A DNA stretch of 46,589 nt from an uncultured Eubacteriales bacterium (GCA_934446475.1 CAKSEH010000015.1:1-46589); one strand, 5' to 3'. Positions 1 through 8,705 are shown, counted from the stretch's first letter. The notes: generated from the letters alone by a model not told the origin. Made by a program: numbers and translations.

Positions 1-113
1 TCTACAAAGCGACAAACGGCTTTACCGATGTGTATGACGGCAAGCGCTATAAGCCCGTGACCGACGACAATATGTATGCCGAACCTATCAGCGGCTATAT
101 TGAAAAGCAATAA
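1..113 (+). CDS. 3' end of an unknown gene (partial)
   Basis: An open frame enters from the left edge (codons in phase with position 3) and stops at TAA 111-113, giving 36 C-terminal residues that end GYIEKQ. The residues are polar and tyrosine-rich, with no cysteines or membrane segment. The family cannot be recognised from so short a piece. The next gene begins 55 bases downstream on the same strand and could be co-transcribed. Confidence 0.5.
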   Translation, partial: YKATNGFTDVYDGKRYKPVTDDNMYAEPISGYIEKQ

Positions 114-168
114 CATTATAACAAAAGCGGTTTACCATAGAACCGTGATGAAAAGGAGGCGCCGAACG

Positions 169-534
169 ATGAATGTGCAGATTTCCGCTTTGCCGGACAG
201 TAAAACAACAAGAATACTGCTGCCGTACAATCGGCAATATGTGATCTTCGCAGTCTATGAAGTGCTGGACAAAAACGGAGCCGAATATGAAAAAACAGAC
301 GCATCCACCATTTTAGCAGAGATGTCGGTATACGGTAATTTAAGCCGGTTTTCCGTCTCCGTAAATGAAAAGGAAACGGGAACGGAACTCACCGTAACGA
401 TGATACATCCTTGCGAGGGACTGTCCGACGCCGGTATCCGAAGGGCAACGACCGCCATAGCCGACAGCGTATCGCAGCATCTGGAAAACGAGCTTGAGAT
501 AAACAAGGTATTCGTCCAAAAACAACCTGTTTGA
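169..534 (+). CDS. small hypothetical protein, 121 aa
   Basis: The start chosen is the ATG at 169, because an AAAGGAGG-like ribosome binding site lies about 8 bases before it. The frame is open back to 76, but that upstream ATG overlaps the end of the preceding gene and has no such site. The 121-residue product has no signal peptide and no membrane segment. It is rich in Thr, Ser and Glu and looks like a compact soluble alpha/beta protein. I do not recognise the family. It lies between an unknown gene end and a surface-protein gene on the same strand, which may indicate a shared transcript. No function is proposed. Confidence 0.6.
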   Translation: MNVQISALPDSKTTRILLPYNRQYVIFAVYEVLDKNGAEYEKTDASTILAEMSVYGNLSRFSVSVNEKETGTELTVTMIHPCEGLSDAGIRRATTAIADSVSQHLENELEINKVFVQKQPV

Positions 535-630
535 AATTTCAGAACGGAGGCAATCAACTATACTCAGCATTGCAAGCAAGAAAAAAGCAATAATGCCTTG
601 AAATAAGGCTGATATAAAGGAGGAACTCTT

Positions 631-2196
631 ATGGATAACCAAAACAAAAACGCAAGGAGGAAAATCAATATGAAATTGAAAACCGCAATTTTGATGCTGC
701 TGGTGACGGTGTTGAGCCTCTCCTGCATTGTGACTGCGAATGCCGCTGAAATCAAGGACAACGGAAAATATACGCTGATACTCACCTGCGGCCTTAACGG
801 TATGGACGGCAAGGTCGACGGCGATTATTCAAAAATGATAAAGTTTGATGTTGCCGACGGCGACACAACGGTAAGTTTATCAGAATTGACTGCTGGCGTC
901 CTTCCGTTCAACGGCAGAACTCAATTTTCTTATTGGGCAACAGATTGGACGGGCAAAACAAAAGTCGCAGAGAATATACCTCTGTCCGATTTTAATTCCG
1001 AGGGAACTTTTTATTTAGAGCGTGAGCCTGTGGAATACACTAACGGCCTTACGATTTATGCTACCTTCTCCGAAGAACCGTTAAAGGGAACGGGCACATA
1101 TTACCTGACACTCGACGGTCTCGGCGGCGAAGTAAACGGTAAGTATGAAATAACCATGACAAGCAGCTCGAGTGAGTATCAGACGGTTGACTTGACTAAA
1201 TACACACCAGTAAGAGATGGCTATACCTTTGTCGGCTGGGACTTGGACGGCAAGTATGTAACCTCCGTGCCGGCCGATTGCTTCAAAGAAAAGGATGTTG
1301 TGAAGGTTCTCGCAACCTATACTAAAAATACCTTTGACAACGACGGTATAGTATTAACTCTTAATGCTAACGGCGGACAGCTCAATGGTAAGGAGTCTAA
1401 CACATACGACTATGTAGGCGGCAGAGACTCAGGCGCATCAATGTCACTTTTACCCTATGTTCCCGCAAGAGAGGGCTATACCTTTAACGGCTGGAACACA
1501 AAAAGCGACGGCAGCGGAAAAAATTACAAGTATGTTTATTGGAGAATTTGGGATAAGAACGAGAAAACCGATAAAGAATTTGATAAAGATACTTTAATTA
1601 CGGAAGAATCGGGGTATGAGCGTTATAAAAATGTAATTCTCTATGCCTCTTGGACGAAAACTTCCGGAGAGCCGGAAAATCCCGGTAAAGAAACGGTAAA
1701 GGAAATTCAATACACGGGAGATATAAAGGCAAAAATCGAATTTGCCAAGGAGGTCAGCAAGGATTACAAATTGGATATCAAGCCGATTGAAGTCAAGAAG
1801 GATTTGGCAGACAAGAATGTGAAATTCATTGCGGATATCAATGTGTCGGACGGGAACAACAATATTGTAAAGATCAGCGATACCAAAATGAAGATCAGAA
1901 TTGCTCTGCCGGATAATTTGAAGGACTATAACAAATACGAAATAGTCTATATTTCGAATGGAGAGATTAAAGAAACCATACCTGCCGCAGTAGAAAACGG
2001 TTATATTGTATTTGAAACAAACCATTTGAGTCAATATGGAATCATTGCGACAAATACCGGCAACGGGACAAAAAGCCCGCAGACCGGCGATAACAGCAAC
2101 CTTGCTTTGTGGTTTGCCGTTCTGTGCATCAGCGGCGGTGTCCTGACTGTGCTTGGCATTGCAAGCAGGAAGAAAAGAGTCTGCATAAACAAATAG
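631..2196 (+). CDS. InlB-repeat surface protein with sortase-type C-terminus
   Basis: A probable cell-wall-anchored surface protein of 521 aa (508 aa from the inner start). A signal peptide begins at the inner methionine (MKLKTAILML) and probably ends after ANA. The middle holds at least two Listeria-Bacteroides (InlB B) repeats, recognised by GYTFVGW and GYTFNGW followed about 30-50 residues later by LATYTK or LYASWTK. The C-terminus is a sorting signal: SPQTGD near residue 482, a hydrophobic helix, then the basic tail SRKKR. SPQTGD in place of LPXTG is a common variant in gut Clostridia. Two in-frame ATGs at 631 and 670 each have their own strong ribosome binding site. The inner one gives a standard signal peptide; the outer one adds 13 polar, basic residues. 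Probably an adhesion or matrix-binding protein, ligand unknown. Confidence 0.85.
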   Translation: MDNQNKNARRKINMKLKTAILMLLVTVLSLSCIVTANAAEIKDNGKYTLILTCGLNGMDGKVDGDYSKMIKFDVADGDTTVSLSELTAGVLPFNGRTQFSYWATDWTGKTKVAENIPLSDFNSEGTFYLEREPVEYTNGLTIYATFSEEPLKGTGTYYLTLDGLGGEVNGKYEITMTSSSSEYQTVDLTKYTPVRDGYTFVGWDLDGKYVTSVPADCFKEKDVVKVLATYTKNTFDNDGIVLTLNANGGQLNGKESNTYDYVGGRDSGASMSLLPYVPAREGYTFNGWNTKSDGSGKNYKYVYWRIWDKNEKTDKEFDKDTLITEESGYERYKNVILYASWTKTSGEPENPGKETVKEIQYTGDIKAKIEFAKEVSKDYKLDIKPIEVKKDLADKNVKFIADINVSDGNNNIVKISDTKMKIRIALPDNLKDYNKYEIVYISNGEIKETIPAAVENGYIVFETNHLSQYGIIATNTGNGTKSPQTGDNSNLALWFAVLCISGGVLTVLGIASRKKRVCINK

Positions 2197-2225
2197 CACT
2201 GAAAACCCGAAGTACCCTCATAGCA

Positions 2226-2260
2226 AACGGGCAGTGACTGAAAATCCGTCACTGCCCGTT
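2226..2260 (+). terminator. hairpin after the surface-protein gene
   Basis: Perfect 13-bp arms AACGGGCAGTGAC and GTCACTGCCCGTT around a 9-base loop, 30 bases after the stop of the surface-protein gene. The following bases are only weakly T-rich, so it may act together with the second hairpin just downstream. Confidence 0.6.
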
Positions 2261-2274
2261 TATAAAAACAAAGA

Positions 2275-2319
2275 GCATACCTTTAATTTTCGGCAAAAAT
2301 TAAAGGTATGCTTGCTTTT
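2275..2319 (+). terminator. second hairpin after the surface-protein gene
   Basis: A 16-bp perfect inverted repeat, GCATACCTTTAATTTT (2275-2290) and its complement (2296-2311), with a 5-base loop, followed by TTGCTTTT. A convincing intrinsic terminator for the gene upstream. Confidence 0.7.
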
Positions 2320-2359
2320 AAAAAACTTGCCGCTCAAGATGCTAATCAAATAAGAGTTT

Positions 2360-2481
2360 GATGTGAGACCAAAAAGGGGGAGAAAAAGGCGACTGAGATC
2401 GTTATAATCAAGTTACCACACAATCACATAACGAAAGGTCTCAATCGCCATGAATATTATATCACAAATTGGTCTCACATC
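2360..2481. repeat. nested inverted repeats, possible IS remnant
   Basis: Outer arms GATGTGAGACCAA (2360-2372) and TTGGTCTCACATC (2469-2481) are perfect complements. Inner arms GGCGACTGAGATC (2388-2400) and GGTCTCAATCGCC (2437-2449) pair at 11 of 13 positions. Inside the right half an 18-codon frame starts at ATG 2450 and stops at 2506. The arrangement would fold into one long two-tier hairpin. It might be the terminal fragment of an insertion sequence or a structured RNA; neither is shown. Confidence 0.4.
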
Positions 2482-2738
2482 ATTGACAAATGTACACCGT
2501 CGATAATTTAAGTCCCGCTTTGCGATTTTGGAAAACAACATAAAAACTCCGTTTGAGAAAAGCTATGCTTTAAACTCAATCGGAGCTTTAAATTTAAGCT
2601 GAATTTAAATCCGGTGCGGTTTCGTTTGCCGCCTTTTATCGAAAGGTGATGCGTTCATTTTTGTAAAACCGCCGTTCCGCAAAAGGCAACAGGCGAAAGC
2701 ACGCCGCTTCAGGCGGTTCTTAATTATTGCGTTTTACC

Positions 2739-3533
2739 TTAAGAAAGAATTGCCCTATCGTTTAAGAACTCGCTTCCGCTCGCCTTGCTGAAAAGGGAAA
2801 GCAGAGTTTCAACGGTAAGATTTTTCTTTTCTTCACCCGAAACATCCACAACTATTTTTCCGGCATTCATCATAACAAGACGGTTGCCGTGAGCTATGGC
2901 GTCTCTCATATTATGGGTTATCATAAGAGTTGTAAGCCGGTTTTCGTTTACTATCTCATCGGTTATTTCAAGAACCTTTGCGGCAGTTTTAGGGTCAAGA
3001 GCAGCCGTATGCTCATCAAGAAGCAATATTTTCGGATTTTTCATTGCCGCCATAAGCAGTGTTACGGCCTGGCGCTGACCGCCCGACAAAAGCCCGACTT
3101 TACTGTTAAGTCTGTCCTCAAGTCCGAGATCAAGACGGGCAAGCATTGCCTTATATTGCGCTCTTTCCTTTGAAGTTATGCCCCATTTAAGGGTTCTGTG
3201 CTGACCTCTTCTTGCAGCCAAAGCCAAATTTTCAACTATTTCCATATCTGCGGCTGTTCCCATCATAGGGTCCTGAAACACCCTTCCGAGAAGCTTTGCA
3301 CGCTTATATTCGGGCATACGGGTGACATCGGTTTTGTCTATCGAGATCGTGCCGCCGTCCACCTTCCATACGCCGCTTACCGCATTGAGCATTGTTGACT
3401 TTCCTGCGCCGTTACCGCCGATAACGGTAACGAAATCGCCGTTATTAAGGGTAAGGTCAAGACCGTCAAGCGCAACCTTTGCATTCACGGTTCCGGCATT
3501 AAACACCTTTGTAACATTTTTAAGTTCAAGCAT
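2739..3533 (-). CDS. ABC transporter ATP-binding protein (TrpZ-like)
   Basis: Cytoplasmic ATPase of an importer, 264 aa. Walker A is GGNGAGKST near residue 40, the signature is LSGGQ, Walker B is ILLLDEHTAALD, and the switch histidine is in MITHN. The start ATG overlaps the last bases of the permease gene (3526-3533), as expected for coupled translation. It is the third gene of a substrate-binding protein, permease, ATPase operon read leftward. Sets of this shape (ABC_sub_bind plus LivH-like permease plus LivG-like ATPase) are often labelled putative tryptophan/tyrosine transporters (TrpXYZ). The substrate here is not shown by the sequence, and no tryptophan T-box precedes the operon. Confidence 0.9.
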   Translation of the reverse strand: MLELKNVTKVFNAGTVNAKVALDGLDLTLNNGDFVTVIGGNGAGKSTMLNAVSGVWKVDGGTISIDKTDVTRMPEYKRAKLLGRVFQDPMMGTAADMEIVENLALAARRGQHRTLKWGITSKERAQYKAMLARLDLGLEDRLNSKVGLLSGGQRQAVTLLMAAMKNPKILLLDEHTAALDPKTAAKVLEITDEIVNENRLTTLMITHNMRDAIAHGNRLVMMNAGKIVVDVSGEEKKNLTVETLLSLFSKASGSEFLNDRAILS

Positions 3534-4428
3534 TGCCGGAACCCCCCTTCTTTACCTTTTTAGAGGAAAAATATGTCTTTTTGATATATGGCGCACCGAG
3601 GAATATCGCAACTATAATCGCAGAGAGCATCTTAAGCAGATCGGAATCAAAGCCCGTGCTTATAACCGCCTGATATACTATGTAATAAATTATTCCGCCG
3701 GCAATAACGCTTATAAGTCTTACCGCAAAATTCTTTGCTATTTTTGAAAACAGAGCCTCACCGATTATAACCGCCGCAAGACCTATAACTATTGCGCCTC
3801 TGCCCATATTTATATCTGTAAATCCCTGATACTGGCATAAAAGAGCTCCCGAAAGAGCGACTATGCCGTTTGAAAGGGCAAGACCGATTATTTTGTAAAA
3901 TCCCGTGTTTATGCCCTGTGCTCTGCTCATATTTAGGTTACAGCCCGTAGCTCTGAGTCCGCTTCCGAACTCTGTACCGAACAGCCAGTAAAGTACGGCT
4001 ATGAGTATTGCAGAAACCACCGCCAAAACTACAAGAGCTGTTGTTATATCGTTTTGAGAAAGCATAACATCAAACTGACGGGAAGGGAGAGCCTGATTTG
4101 CTTTTCCGAGTATTTTCAGGTTGGCGGACCACAGAATAAGCTGAGTTAAAATACCTGAAAGTATCGCCGGTATTCCGAGCAGGGTGTGGAAAAGTCCGGT
4201 TACGGTTCCTGCAAGGATACCAGCAAGCGCAGCGCCCGCAAGCGCAGCATAAGCGTTAACGCCTTTCATCATCAGGACCGTAAAAACGGCGGCTCCCGTG
4301 CAGATAGAACCGTCAACCGTAAGGTCTGCAATATCAAGTATTTTAAAGGTTACAAAAACGCCGATAGCCATAATGCCCCAGATTATACCCTGAGCTACGG
4401 CTCCCGGCAGTGCACTTAACAAACCCAT
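3526..4428 (-). CDS. ABC transporter permease (LivH-like, TrpY-like)
   Basis: Membrane permease of the same importer, 300 aa, almost entirely hydrophobic with about eight predicted helices and a short basic C-terminal tail (KKVKKGGSGNA). It belongs by appearance to the BPD_transp_2 branch: the segment GLRATGCNLNMSRAQGIN is the usual cytoplasmic coupling loop of that family. It follows the substrate-binding protein gene by 70 bases and overlaps the ATPase gene by 8 bases. No truncation is seen. Confidence 0.9.
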   Translation of the reverse strand: MGLLSALPGAVAQGIIWGIMAIGVFVTFKILDIADLTVDGSICTGAAVFTVLMMKGVNAYAALAGAALAGILAGTVTGLFHTLLGIPAILSGILTQLILWSANLKILGKANQALPSRQFDVMLSQNDITTALVVLAVVSAILIAVLYWLFGTEFGSGLRATGCNLNMSRAQGINTGFYKIIGLALSNGIVALSGALLCQYQGFTDINMGRGAIVIGLAAVIIGEALFSKIAKNFAVRLISVIAGGIIYYIVYQAVISTGFDSDLLKMLSAIIVAIFLGAPYIKKTYFSSKKVKKGGSGNA

Positions 4429-4498
4429 CTATTTTTTCTCCTGTTCATTTTTTCGGCACACGCCCCGGTACGGAGCGTGTGCCTGTTTACGGTTTTTA

Positions 4499-5458
4499 TC
4501 AACTGAGCGCCGCATAATCCGAAGGAACGGTTATTCCGAGCTCCTTGCATATATCGGGATTATATTTCTTTACGGCATCAACATATTCTATTGGCATATC
4601 CTCTATCTTCTTGTTTCCGAGAAGTATTTCGGCTGCCATTTCTCCTGTTTTATATCCAAGGTCATAATAGCTTATCGAAAGAGTTGCTATTCCGCAGCCC
4701 TTGCATATGCCGGCCTCTCCGGCAAAAATCGGTACTTTTGCAGCTCTTACAACCGAACCGACGGTCTCCGAACAGGATGCGGCCGTGTTATCGGTGGGGA
4801 CATAAATAACATCGCTTGCGTCTGCGGCAGCCTTTGTTACTGCGGCAACATCGTTGGTATCGGAAAACGAAAATCTCTTTGCGGAAACTCCCTTTTTCTT
4901 TAAATATTCCTCAACTACCTTAACCTGATATTCCGAGTTAGGCTCTGCAGAGCAATAAAGAAGACCGACATTTTTAGCAGTGGGGACAAGTTCAAGCATA
5001 GCGTCCGCCTGTTTTTCAAGAGGAGCAAGGTCAGATGTGCCGGAAACATTTCCGCCGACCTTTCCGTTAAAGTTCTTTAAGTTAAGGGCAACGCCGTATT
5101 CCGTTACGGATGTTCCGAGGATCGGAATCTTTTCGGTAGCATTATAAGCCGCCTGAAGCGAAGCGGTGGCGTTTGCCATAATAAGGTCTACCTTATCCGA
5201 AACAAACTTGTTTACTATAGTTGAGCACATAGCCGAATCGCCCTGCGCATTCTGATAGTCAAACTTAACCTTATCTTTTCCGAGCTTTTTGATAAGAGCA
5301 TCTTTAAAGCCCTGCGTTGCGCTGTCAAGCGCTTCGTGAGTTACAAGCTGACATATGCCGACAGTGTAAACATCGGACTTTTTATCACAACCCGACATTG
5401 AAAGGCACACGCCTGCAGCCATAACGGCTGCCATTAAAACAGATAAAATCTTTCTCAT
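4499..5458 (-). CDS. ABC transporter substrate-binding lipoprotein (TrpX-like)
   Basis: Extracellular solute receptor, 319 aa. The N-terminus MRKILSVLMAAVMAAG is a signal peptide, and the lipobox ends at the cysteine of SMSGC (about residue 24), so it should be lipid-anchored. The rest fits the ABC_sub_bind family (PF04392): a start VYTVGICQLVTHEALDSA, a hinge region near NVGLLYCSAEPNSEYQ, and a late segment SISYYDLGYKTGEMAAEILL. It is the first gene of the leftward operon and has a near-consensus promoter 55-75 bases upstream. Family members bind aromatic amino acids or other small ligands; the ligand here is not known. Confidence 0.9.
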   Translation of the reverse strand: MRKILSVLMAAVMAAGVCLSMSGCDKKSDVYTVGICQLVTHEALDSATQGFKDALIKKLGKDKVKFDYQNAQGDSAMCSTIVNKFVSDKVDLIMANATASLQAAYNATEKIPILGTSVTEYGVALNLKNFNGKVGGNVSGTSDLAPLEKQADAMLELVPTAKNVGLLYCSAEPNSEYQVKVVEEYLKKKGVSAKRFSFSDTNDVAAVTKAAADASDVIYVPTDNTAASCSETVGSVVRAAKVPIFAGEAGICKGCGIATLSISYYDLGYKTGEMAAEILLGNKKIEDMPIEYVDAVKKYNPDICKELGITVPSDYAALS

Positions 5459-5504
5459 TTATTTTCCTCTCCTTTTTTGCATAAAAGGTTATAAATACAA
5501 TATA

Positions 5505-5533
5505 CTTATATCACCATATTGCCCGGTTGTCAA
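5505..5533 (-). promoter_or_regulatory. promoter of the ABC importer operon
   Basis: Reading leftward: -35 TTGACA (5533-5528), a 17-base spacer and -10 TATAAG (5510-5505). The start codon of the binding protein follows about 45 bases later, preceded by AGGAGAGG. No riboswitch-like fold fits in so short a leader. Confidence 0.75.
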
Positions 5534-5609
5534 GTGTTTTTGCTCATTTGCCGCTTTAAAGCGATAAATCGCTGTTTTTTTGCTCCCTCGGAACTTTATC
5601 ATAAAATTC

Positions 5610-5638
5610 TTGCTTTTTTTACATCACGCAGGTATAAT
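5610..5638 (+). promoter_or_regulatory. promoter of the Na/phosphate symporter gene
   Basis: -10 TATAAT (5633-5638) with a weak -35 TTGCTT (5610-5615) at 17 bases. The roughly 85-base leader contains CAGATG/CATCTG (5660-5679) and a second imperfect stem (about 5682-5713) that reaches the ribosome binding site. Confidence 0.55.
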
Positions 5639-5728
5639 TAGAATGGGTGAGTGAGCCTGCAGATGTAAAAATGCATCTGATAAAGCCGCAAAGAGCTTTG
5701 GAGAGCAGCTTTAAAGGAGAGTTTTAAA

Positions 5729-7474
5729 TTGAATATTTTTTCTGTGATTATGCTTATCGGCGGTCTTGCGTTCTTCCTTTACGGAATGCACGTTCTTTCG
5801 GTTTCCCTTGAAAGAATGGCGGGCGGCAAACTCGAACACGCTCTTAAGAAAATGACCTCGAACAAATGGAAGGGCCTGCTGTTGGGTGCCGGTATAACGG
5901 TAGCCATTCAGTCCTCCTCTGCGATGACGGTTATGCTTGTCGGTCTTGTAAATTCAGGCATAATGAACATAGGGCAAACAGTAGGCGTTATAATGGGGTC
6001 AAACATAGGAACAACCCTCACCGCATGGCTTTTATCTCTTGTCGGAATAGAATCAAACAATATCTGGATAGGTTTGTTAAAACCTGAAAACTTCTCCCTT
6101 ATATTTGCTTTTGTGGGCATTATTATGGTAATGATGTCAAAAAAGGCAAAACGGCGTGATATCGGAACTGCCCTTATTGCATTTGCCGTTTTGATGTACG
6201 GTATGAAGCTTATGAGCGACGCTGTAAGTCCGCTCGCCGAAAGCGAATCGTTTTCATCTATGCTTACAGCGTTTAAGAATCCTCTCCTCGGAATTCTTAT
6301 CGGAGCGGTATTCACCGGAATTATTCAAAGTTCTGCGGCGAGCGTAGGTATTTTACAGGCGCTGGCTCTTACCGGAAGCGTGACCTACGGTATGGCTATA
6401 CCCATCATAATGGGTCAGAACATCGGCACCTGCGTTACGGCATTCATCTCTTCAATAGGAGTAAATAAAAACGCAAAAAAGGTTGCCGTTATACACATAG
6501 CCTTTAATATTATAGGAACTGCTGTACTGTTGCCCGTATATTTCGGGCTTGACGCAATATTCAATTTTGCATTTAACGATTTGCCCGTAAATGCGGCGGG
6601 AATTGCTTTGGTGCACAGTGTTTTCAATGTTTTCACGACTGCGCTGCTCCTTCCGTTCTCAAAACTTTTGGTGAAGCTTGCAAACAAGCTTCTTGGGGAG
6701 GACGAGCCTGCTGTCAAGAAGCCTGCGCTTGTTGACTCAAGACTCTTTGCAACACCTTCGGTTGCGGTTTCGGAATGTAACTCCTTAACCTCTAAAATGG
6801 CAGGTATTGCAAGAGACACCATAACGGCAGCTGTGAAACTCTCGGAAAAATTTGACGCAAAAGAAGCCGAACAAATAGTTAAAAGAGAAGGCATCCTCGA
6901 TACCTATGAGGACGAACTCGGAACATACCTTGTCCGCCTTGCATCCAACCACCTTTCGGATTCCGACTCGTTTAAAGTGTCAAAGATGCTGCACACGATA
7001 GGCGATTTCGAGCGGCTCGGCGACCACGCACTCAACATTCTTGATTCCGCAAGAGAACTTAACGGTAAAGGCATAACATTTTCAAATGAAGCGAAGGACG
7101 AGCTTAAAATTCTCGGAAACGCAATAACCGAGATAATGGAGATAACCACCTCGGCAGAACAAAATGACGATGTGGACCTCGCACGCAGGGTCGAACCGCT
7201 TGAACAGGTTATAGACGGTCTTGTTGCCGGAATCAAAGATAATCATATAAACCGACTTAAAAAGGGCGAATGTTCAATTGAGCTCGGATTTATTTTGTCT
7301 GACCTGCTCAACAATTTCGAGCGTATTTCGGACCATTGCTCAAATATAGCGGTTGCGGTTATAGAACTGAGTCATCACTCGTTTGATACCCATAAATACC
7401 TCACATCGGTTAAATACAACAGTAATACATTCAAGCGCTATTTCCTTGAATACGAGGAAAAATATCATATATGA
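5729..7474 (+). CDS. Na/Pi cotransporter family protein with PhoU domain
   Basis: Membrane symporter of the NptA/PNaS family, 581 aa, expected to move phosphate with sodium. It has two inverted membrane repeats, each with the family marks: IQSSSAMTVM then MGSNIGTT in the first, IQSSAASVG then MGQNIGTC in the second. After about residue 345 comes a cytoplasmic PhoU-like helical domain containing HTIGDFERLGDHA and NNFERISDHCSNIA, the two PhoU metal-binding signatures. The start is a TTG at 5729 with AAAGGAGA 8 bases upstream; the first in-frame ATG would remove part of helix 1. A lipoprotein gene follows 11 bases after the stop and is probably co-transcribed. Confidence 0.93.
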   Translation: MNIFSVIMLIGGLAFFLYGMHVLSVSLERMAGGKLEHALKKMTSNKWKGLLLGAGITVAIQSSSAMTVMLVGLVNSGIMNIGQTVGVIMGSNIGTTLTAWLLSLVGIESNNIWIGLLKPENFSLIFAFVGIIMVMMSKKAKRRDIGTALIAFAVLMYGMKLMSDAVSPLAESESFSSMLTAFKNPLLGILIGAVFTGIIQSSAASVGILQALALTGSVTYGMAIPIIMGQNIGTCVTAFISSIGVNKNAKKVAVIHIAFNIIGTAVLLPVYFGLDAIFNFAFNDLPVNAAGIALVHSVFNVFTTALLLPFSKLLVKLANKLLGEDEPAVKKPALVDSRLFATPSVAVSECNSLTSKMAGIARDTITAAVKLSEKFDAKEAEQIVKREGILDTYEDELGTYLVRLASNHLSDSDSFKVSKMLHTIGDFERLGDHALNILDSARELNGKGITFSNEAKDELKILGNAITEIMEITTSAEQNDDVDLARRVEPLEQVIDGLVAGIKDNHINRLKKGECSIELGFILSDLLNNFERISDHCSNIAVAVIELSHHSFDTHKYLTSVKYNSNTFKRYFLEYEEKYHI

Positions 7475-7485
7475 GGGGATTTTAA

Positions 7486-8226
7486 ATGAAAAAATTTTTA
7501 TGTGTTCTTGCGGTTCTGGTATCGGCAGTTGTTTTCACTGCCTGCAATCCGCTCTCGCTTTTAAACGGGAACGGGAGCGCACAAAAGGTAACAAAAAGCG
7601 ATCTTGAGGGAATCTGGAAGAGCGATGTCCGGTTTGCGGATATGATGTTTGCCATTGATGAGGAGACCCTTGAGGAATCTGCGGATGACGCTCAGAAAAA
7701 TGTTTTAGATGTAATCAAAACCTCTTCGGCAGATGTATCTATTGCGTTTTATCTTGATTTTTCGGACGATTCATACGATGTCTATTTTAAAATTTCGGAA
7801 TATGCCACGGCTCTCAAGGATTTTTACTATCAGCTTTTCGACGAGCTTTCGGATGACAGCGAGCGTCTTGCAAAATTTATGAGTTTAACGGAAGACGAGC
7901 TTGATGAATTCCTTCAGACTCAAGGTATGACCAAGCTTTCCGAAGTCACCGATATGCTTAAAGCAAATGTAAACAATATGAGCGAATCCGATATAGAAAG
8001 TTTTATAAGCGGAGGAAACGGCAAAATCAAAAACGGTAAATACATAACCGAAGATCTCGATTTTGAAATTGACGGCAAAAAGGTAGTTCTTCAGGAAGAT
8101 ACAGGCAGTGACAATACCGTTATTATGAGGCTTAAAAACGATAAGCTCGTTTTCGATAAATTTACAGACGAAGGCGTTAACGCAAATGCCTATATTTTCA
8201 AAAACGGATTTGAAAAGGTAAAGTAA
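7486..8226 (+). CDS. lipoprotein of unknown function, 246 aa
   Basis: The signal peptide MKKFLCVLAVLVSAVV ends in the lipobox FTAC (cysteine about residue 20). The mature part is acidic and helical (DDAQKN, DDSERLAKF, EDELDEFLQT) and ends in a strand-rich domain (ITEDLDFEIDGKKVVLQ) of the kind found in small lipoproteins that open with a phrase like LEGIWKSD. I do not recognise a named family. It sits 11 bases after the phosphate symporter gene, so it may be co-transcribed, but no functional tie is shown. A bidirectional terminator follows. Confidence 0.8.
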   Translation: MKKFLCVLAVLVSAVVFTACNPLSLLNGNGSAQKVTKSDLEGIWKSDVRFADMMFAIDEETLEESADDAQKNVLDVIKTSSADVSIAFYLDFSDDSYDVYFKISEYATALKDFYYQLFDELSDDSERLAKFMSLTEDELDEFLQTQGMTKLSEVTDMLKANVNNMSESDIESFISGGNGKIKNGKYITEDLDFEIDGKKVVLQEDTGSDNTVIMRLKNDKLVFDKFTDEGVNANAYIFKNGFEKVK

Positions 8227-8291
8227 GCAGGATATAAAAAGCTTTCGGGTGTTATAAGACACCGTAACGAAGTGTGATATTATTTACCTAA

Positions 8292-8334
8292 AAATGACAG
8301 TGATGTTTAAAGCACCACTGTCATTTATTTTTTT
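8292..8334. terminator. bidirectional terminator between lipoprotein and XRE genes
   Basis: Arms AAATGACAGTG (8292-8302) and CACTGTCATTT (8316-8326). T-rich tracts follow in both directions (ATTTTTTT on +, TTTTTAGG on -), so it can end both converging genes. The XRE stop codon abuts it. Confidence 0.8.
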
Positions 8335-8672
8335 CATCGCTTGTAAGTTCTGAGTACGGTTTTTGTAGTTTTTGTTATTTCGGTTATCGCAGCTATTTCA
8401 TCAGCGCTGCAATCGGAAATTAAATCATCTAAAATGCCGATCGTTATATGCCTGTTTTGAACAAGGCTTGAATAGACTATTTCATCAAGCGAAGCATTAA
8501 GTGCATTTGCGATTGATATAAGAGTCGGCAAGCTGAGTTTTGTTGCACCTCGTTCGATATGCGAAATATTTGACGGCTCTATTCCCGATTTCTCCGCTAA
8601 TGCGGCTTGTGTAAGTCTTTTTGATTTGCGTATATCCCTTATTTGTTTTCCGATTCCGGTATAATCTACCAC
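8334..8672 (-). CDS. XRE-family transcriptional regulator
   Basis: DNA-binding repressor-like protein, 112 aa. A helix-turn-helix occupies about residues 8-62 (IRDIRKSKRLTQAALAEKSG, then EPSNISHIERG, then LPTLISIANAL), the standard HTH_3 pattern. The C-terminal 45 residues (from VQNRHITIGILDD) form a short helical tail, perhaps for dimerisation. The start is GTG at 8672 with AGAAGG upstream. The 145-base gap to the divergent small membrane-protein gene holds two copies of one 15-bp palindrome, the likely operators for this protein. Autoregulation and control of the neighbour are inferred. Confidence 0.88.
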   Translation of the reverse strand: MVDYTGIGKQIRDIRKSKRLTQAALAEKSGIEPSNISHIERGATKLSLPTLISIANALNASLDEIVYSSLVQNRHITIGILDDLISDCSADEIAAITEITKTTKTVLRTYKR

Positions 8673-8705
8673 TTATCGACACCTTCTTTCATTTTTATCA
8701 TTGTA

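Larger units (their letters stand above)
2197..2738. other. non-coding stretch between surface protein and ABC operon
   Basis: No credible gene. It holds the two terminator hairpins, the nested inverted repeats, and an imperfect inverted repeat near 2545-2590 (ACTCCGTTTGAG and CTCAATCGGAGCT). A short GC hairpin near 2703-2717 could help end the leftward ABC operon. Nothing else is recognisable. Confidence 0.5.

Noticed and set aside
76..168. Upstream ATG at 76 for the small hypothetical gene
   Set aside because: It overlaps the preceding gene and lacks a ribosome site, while the ATG at 169 has a strong one.
1594..2199. 201-codon open frame on the - strand
   Set aside because: Lies wholly antisense to the InlB-repeat surface-protein gene, has no ribosome site, and its product resembles nothing; it is a coding shadow.
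5459..5728. Searched for a tryptophan T-box or riboswitch before the TrpXYZ-like operon
   Set aside because: The leader after the predicted start point is only about 40 bases, too short for either.
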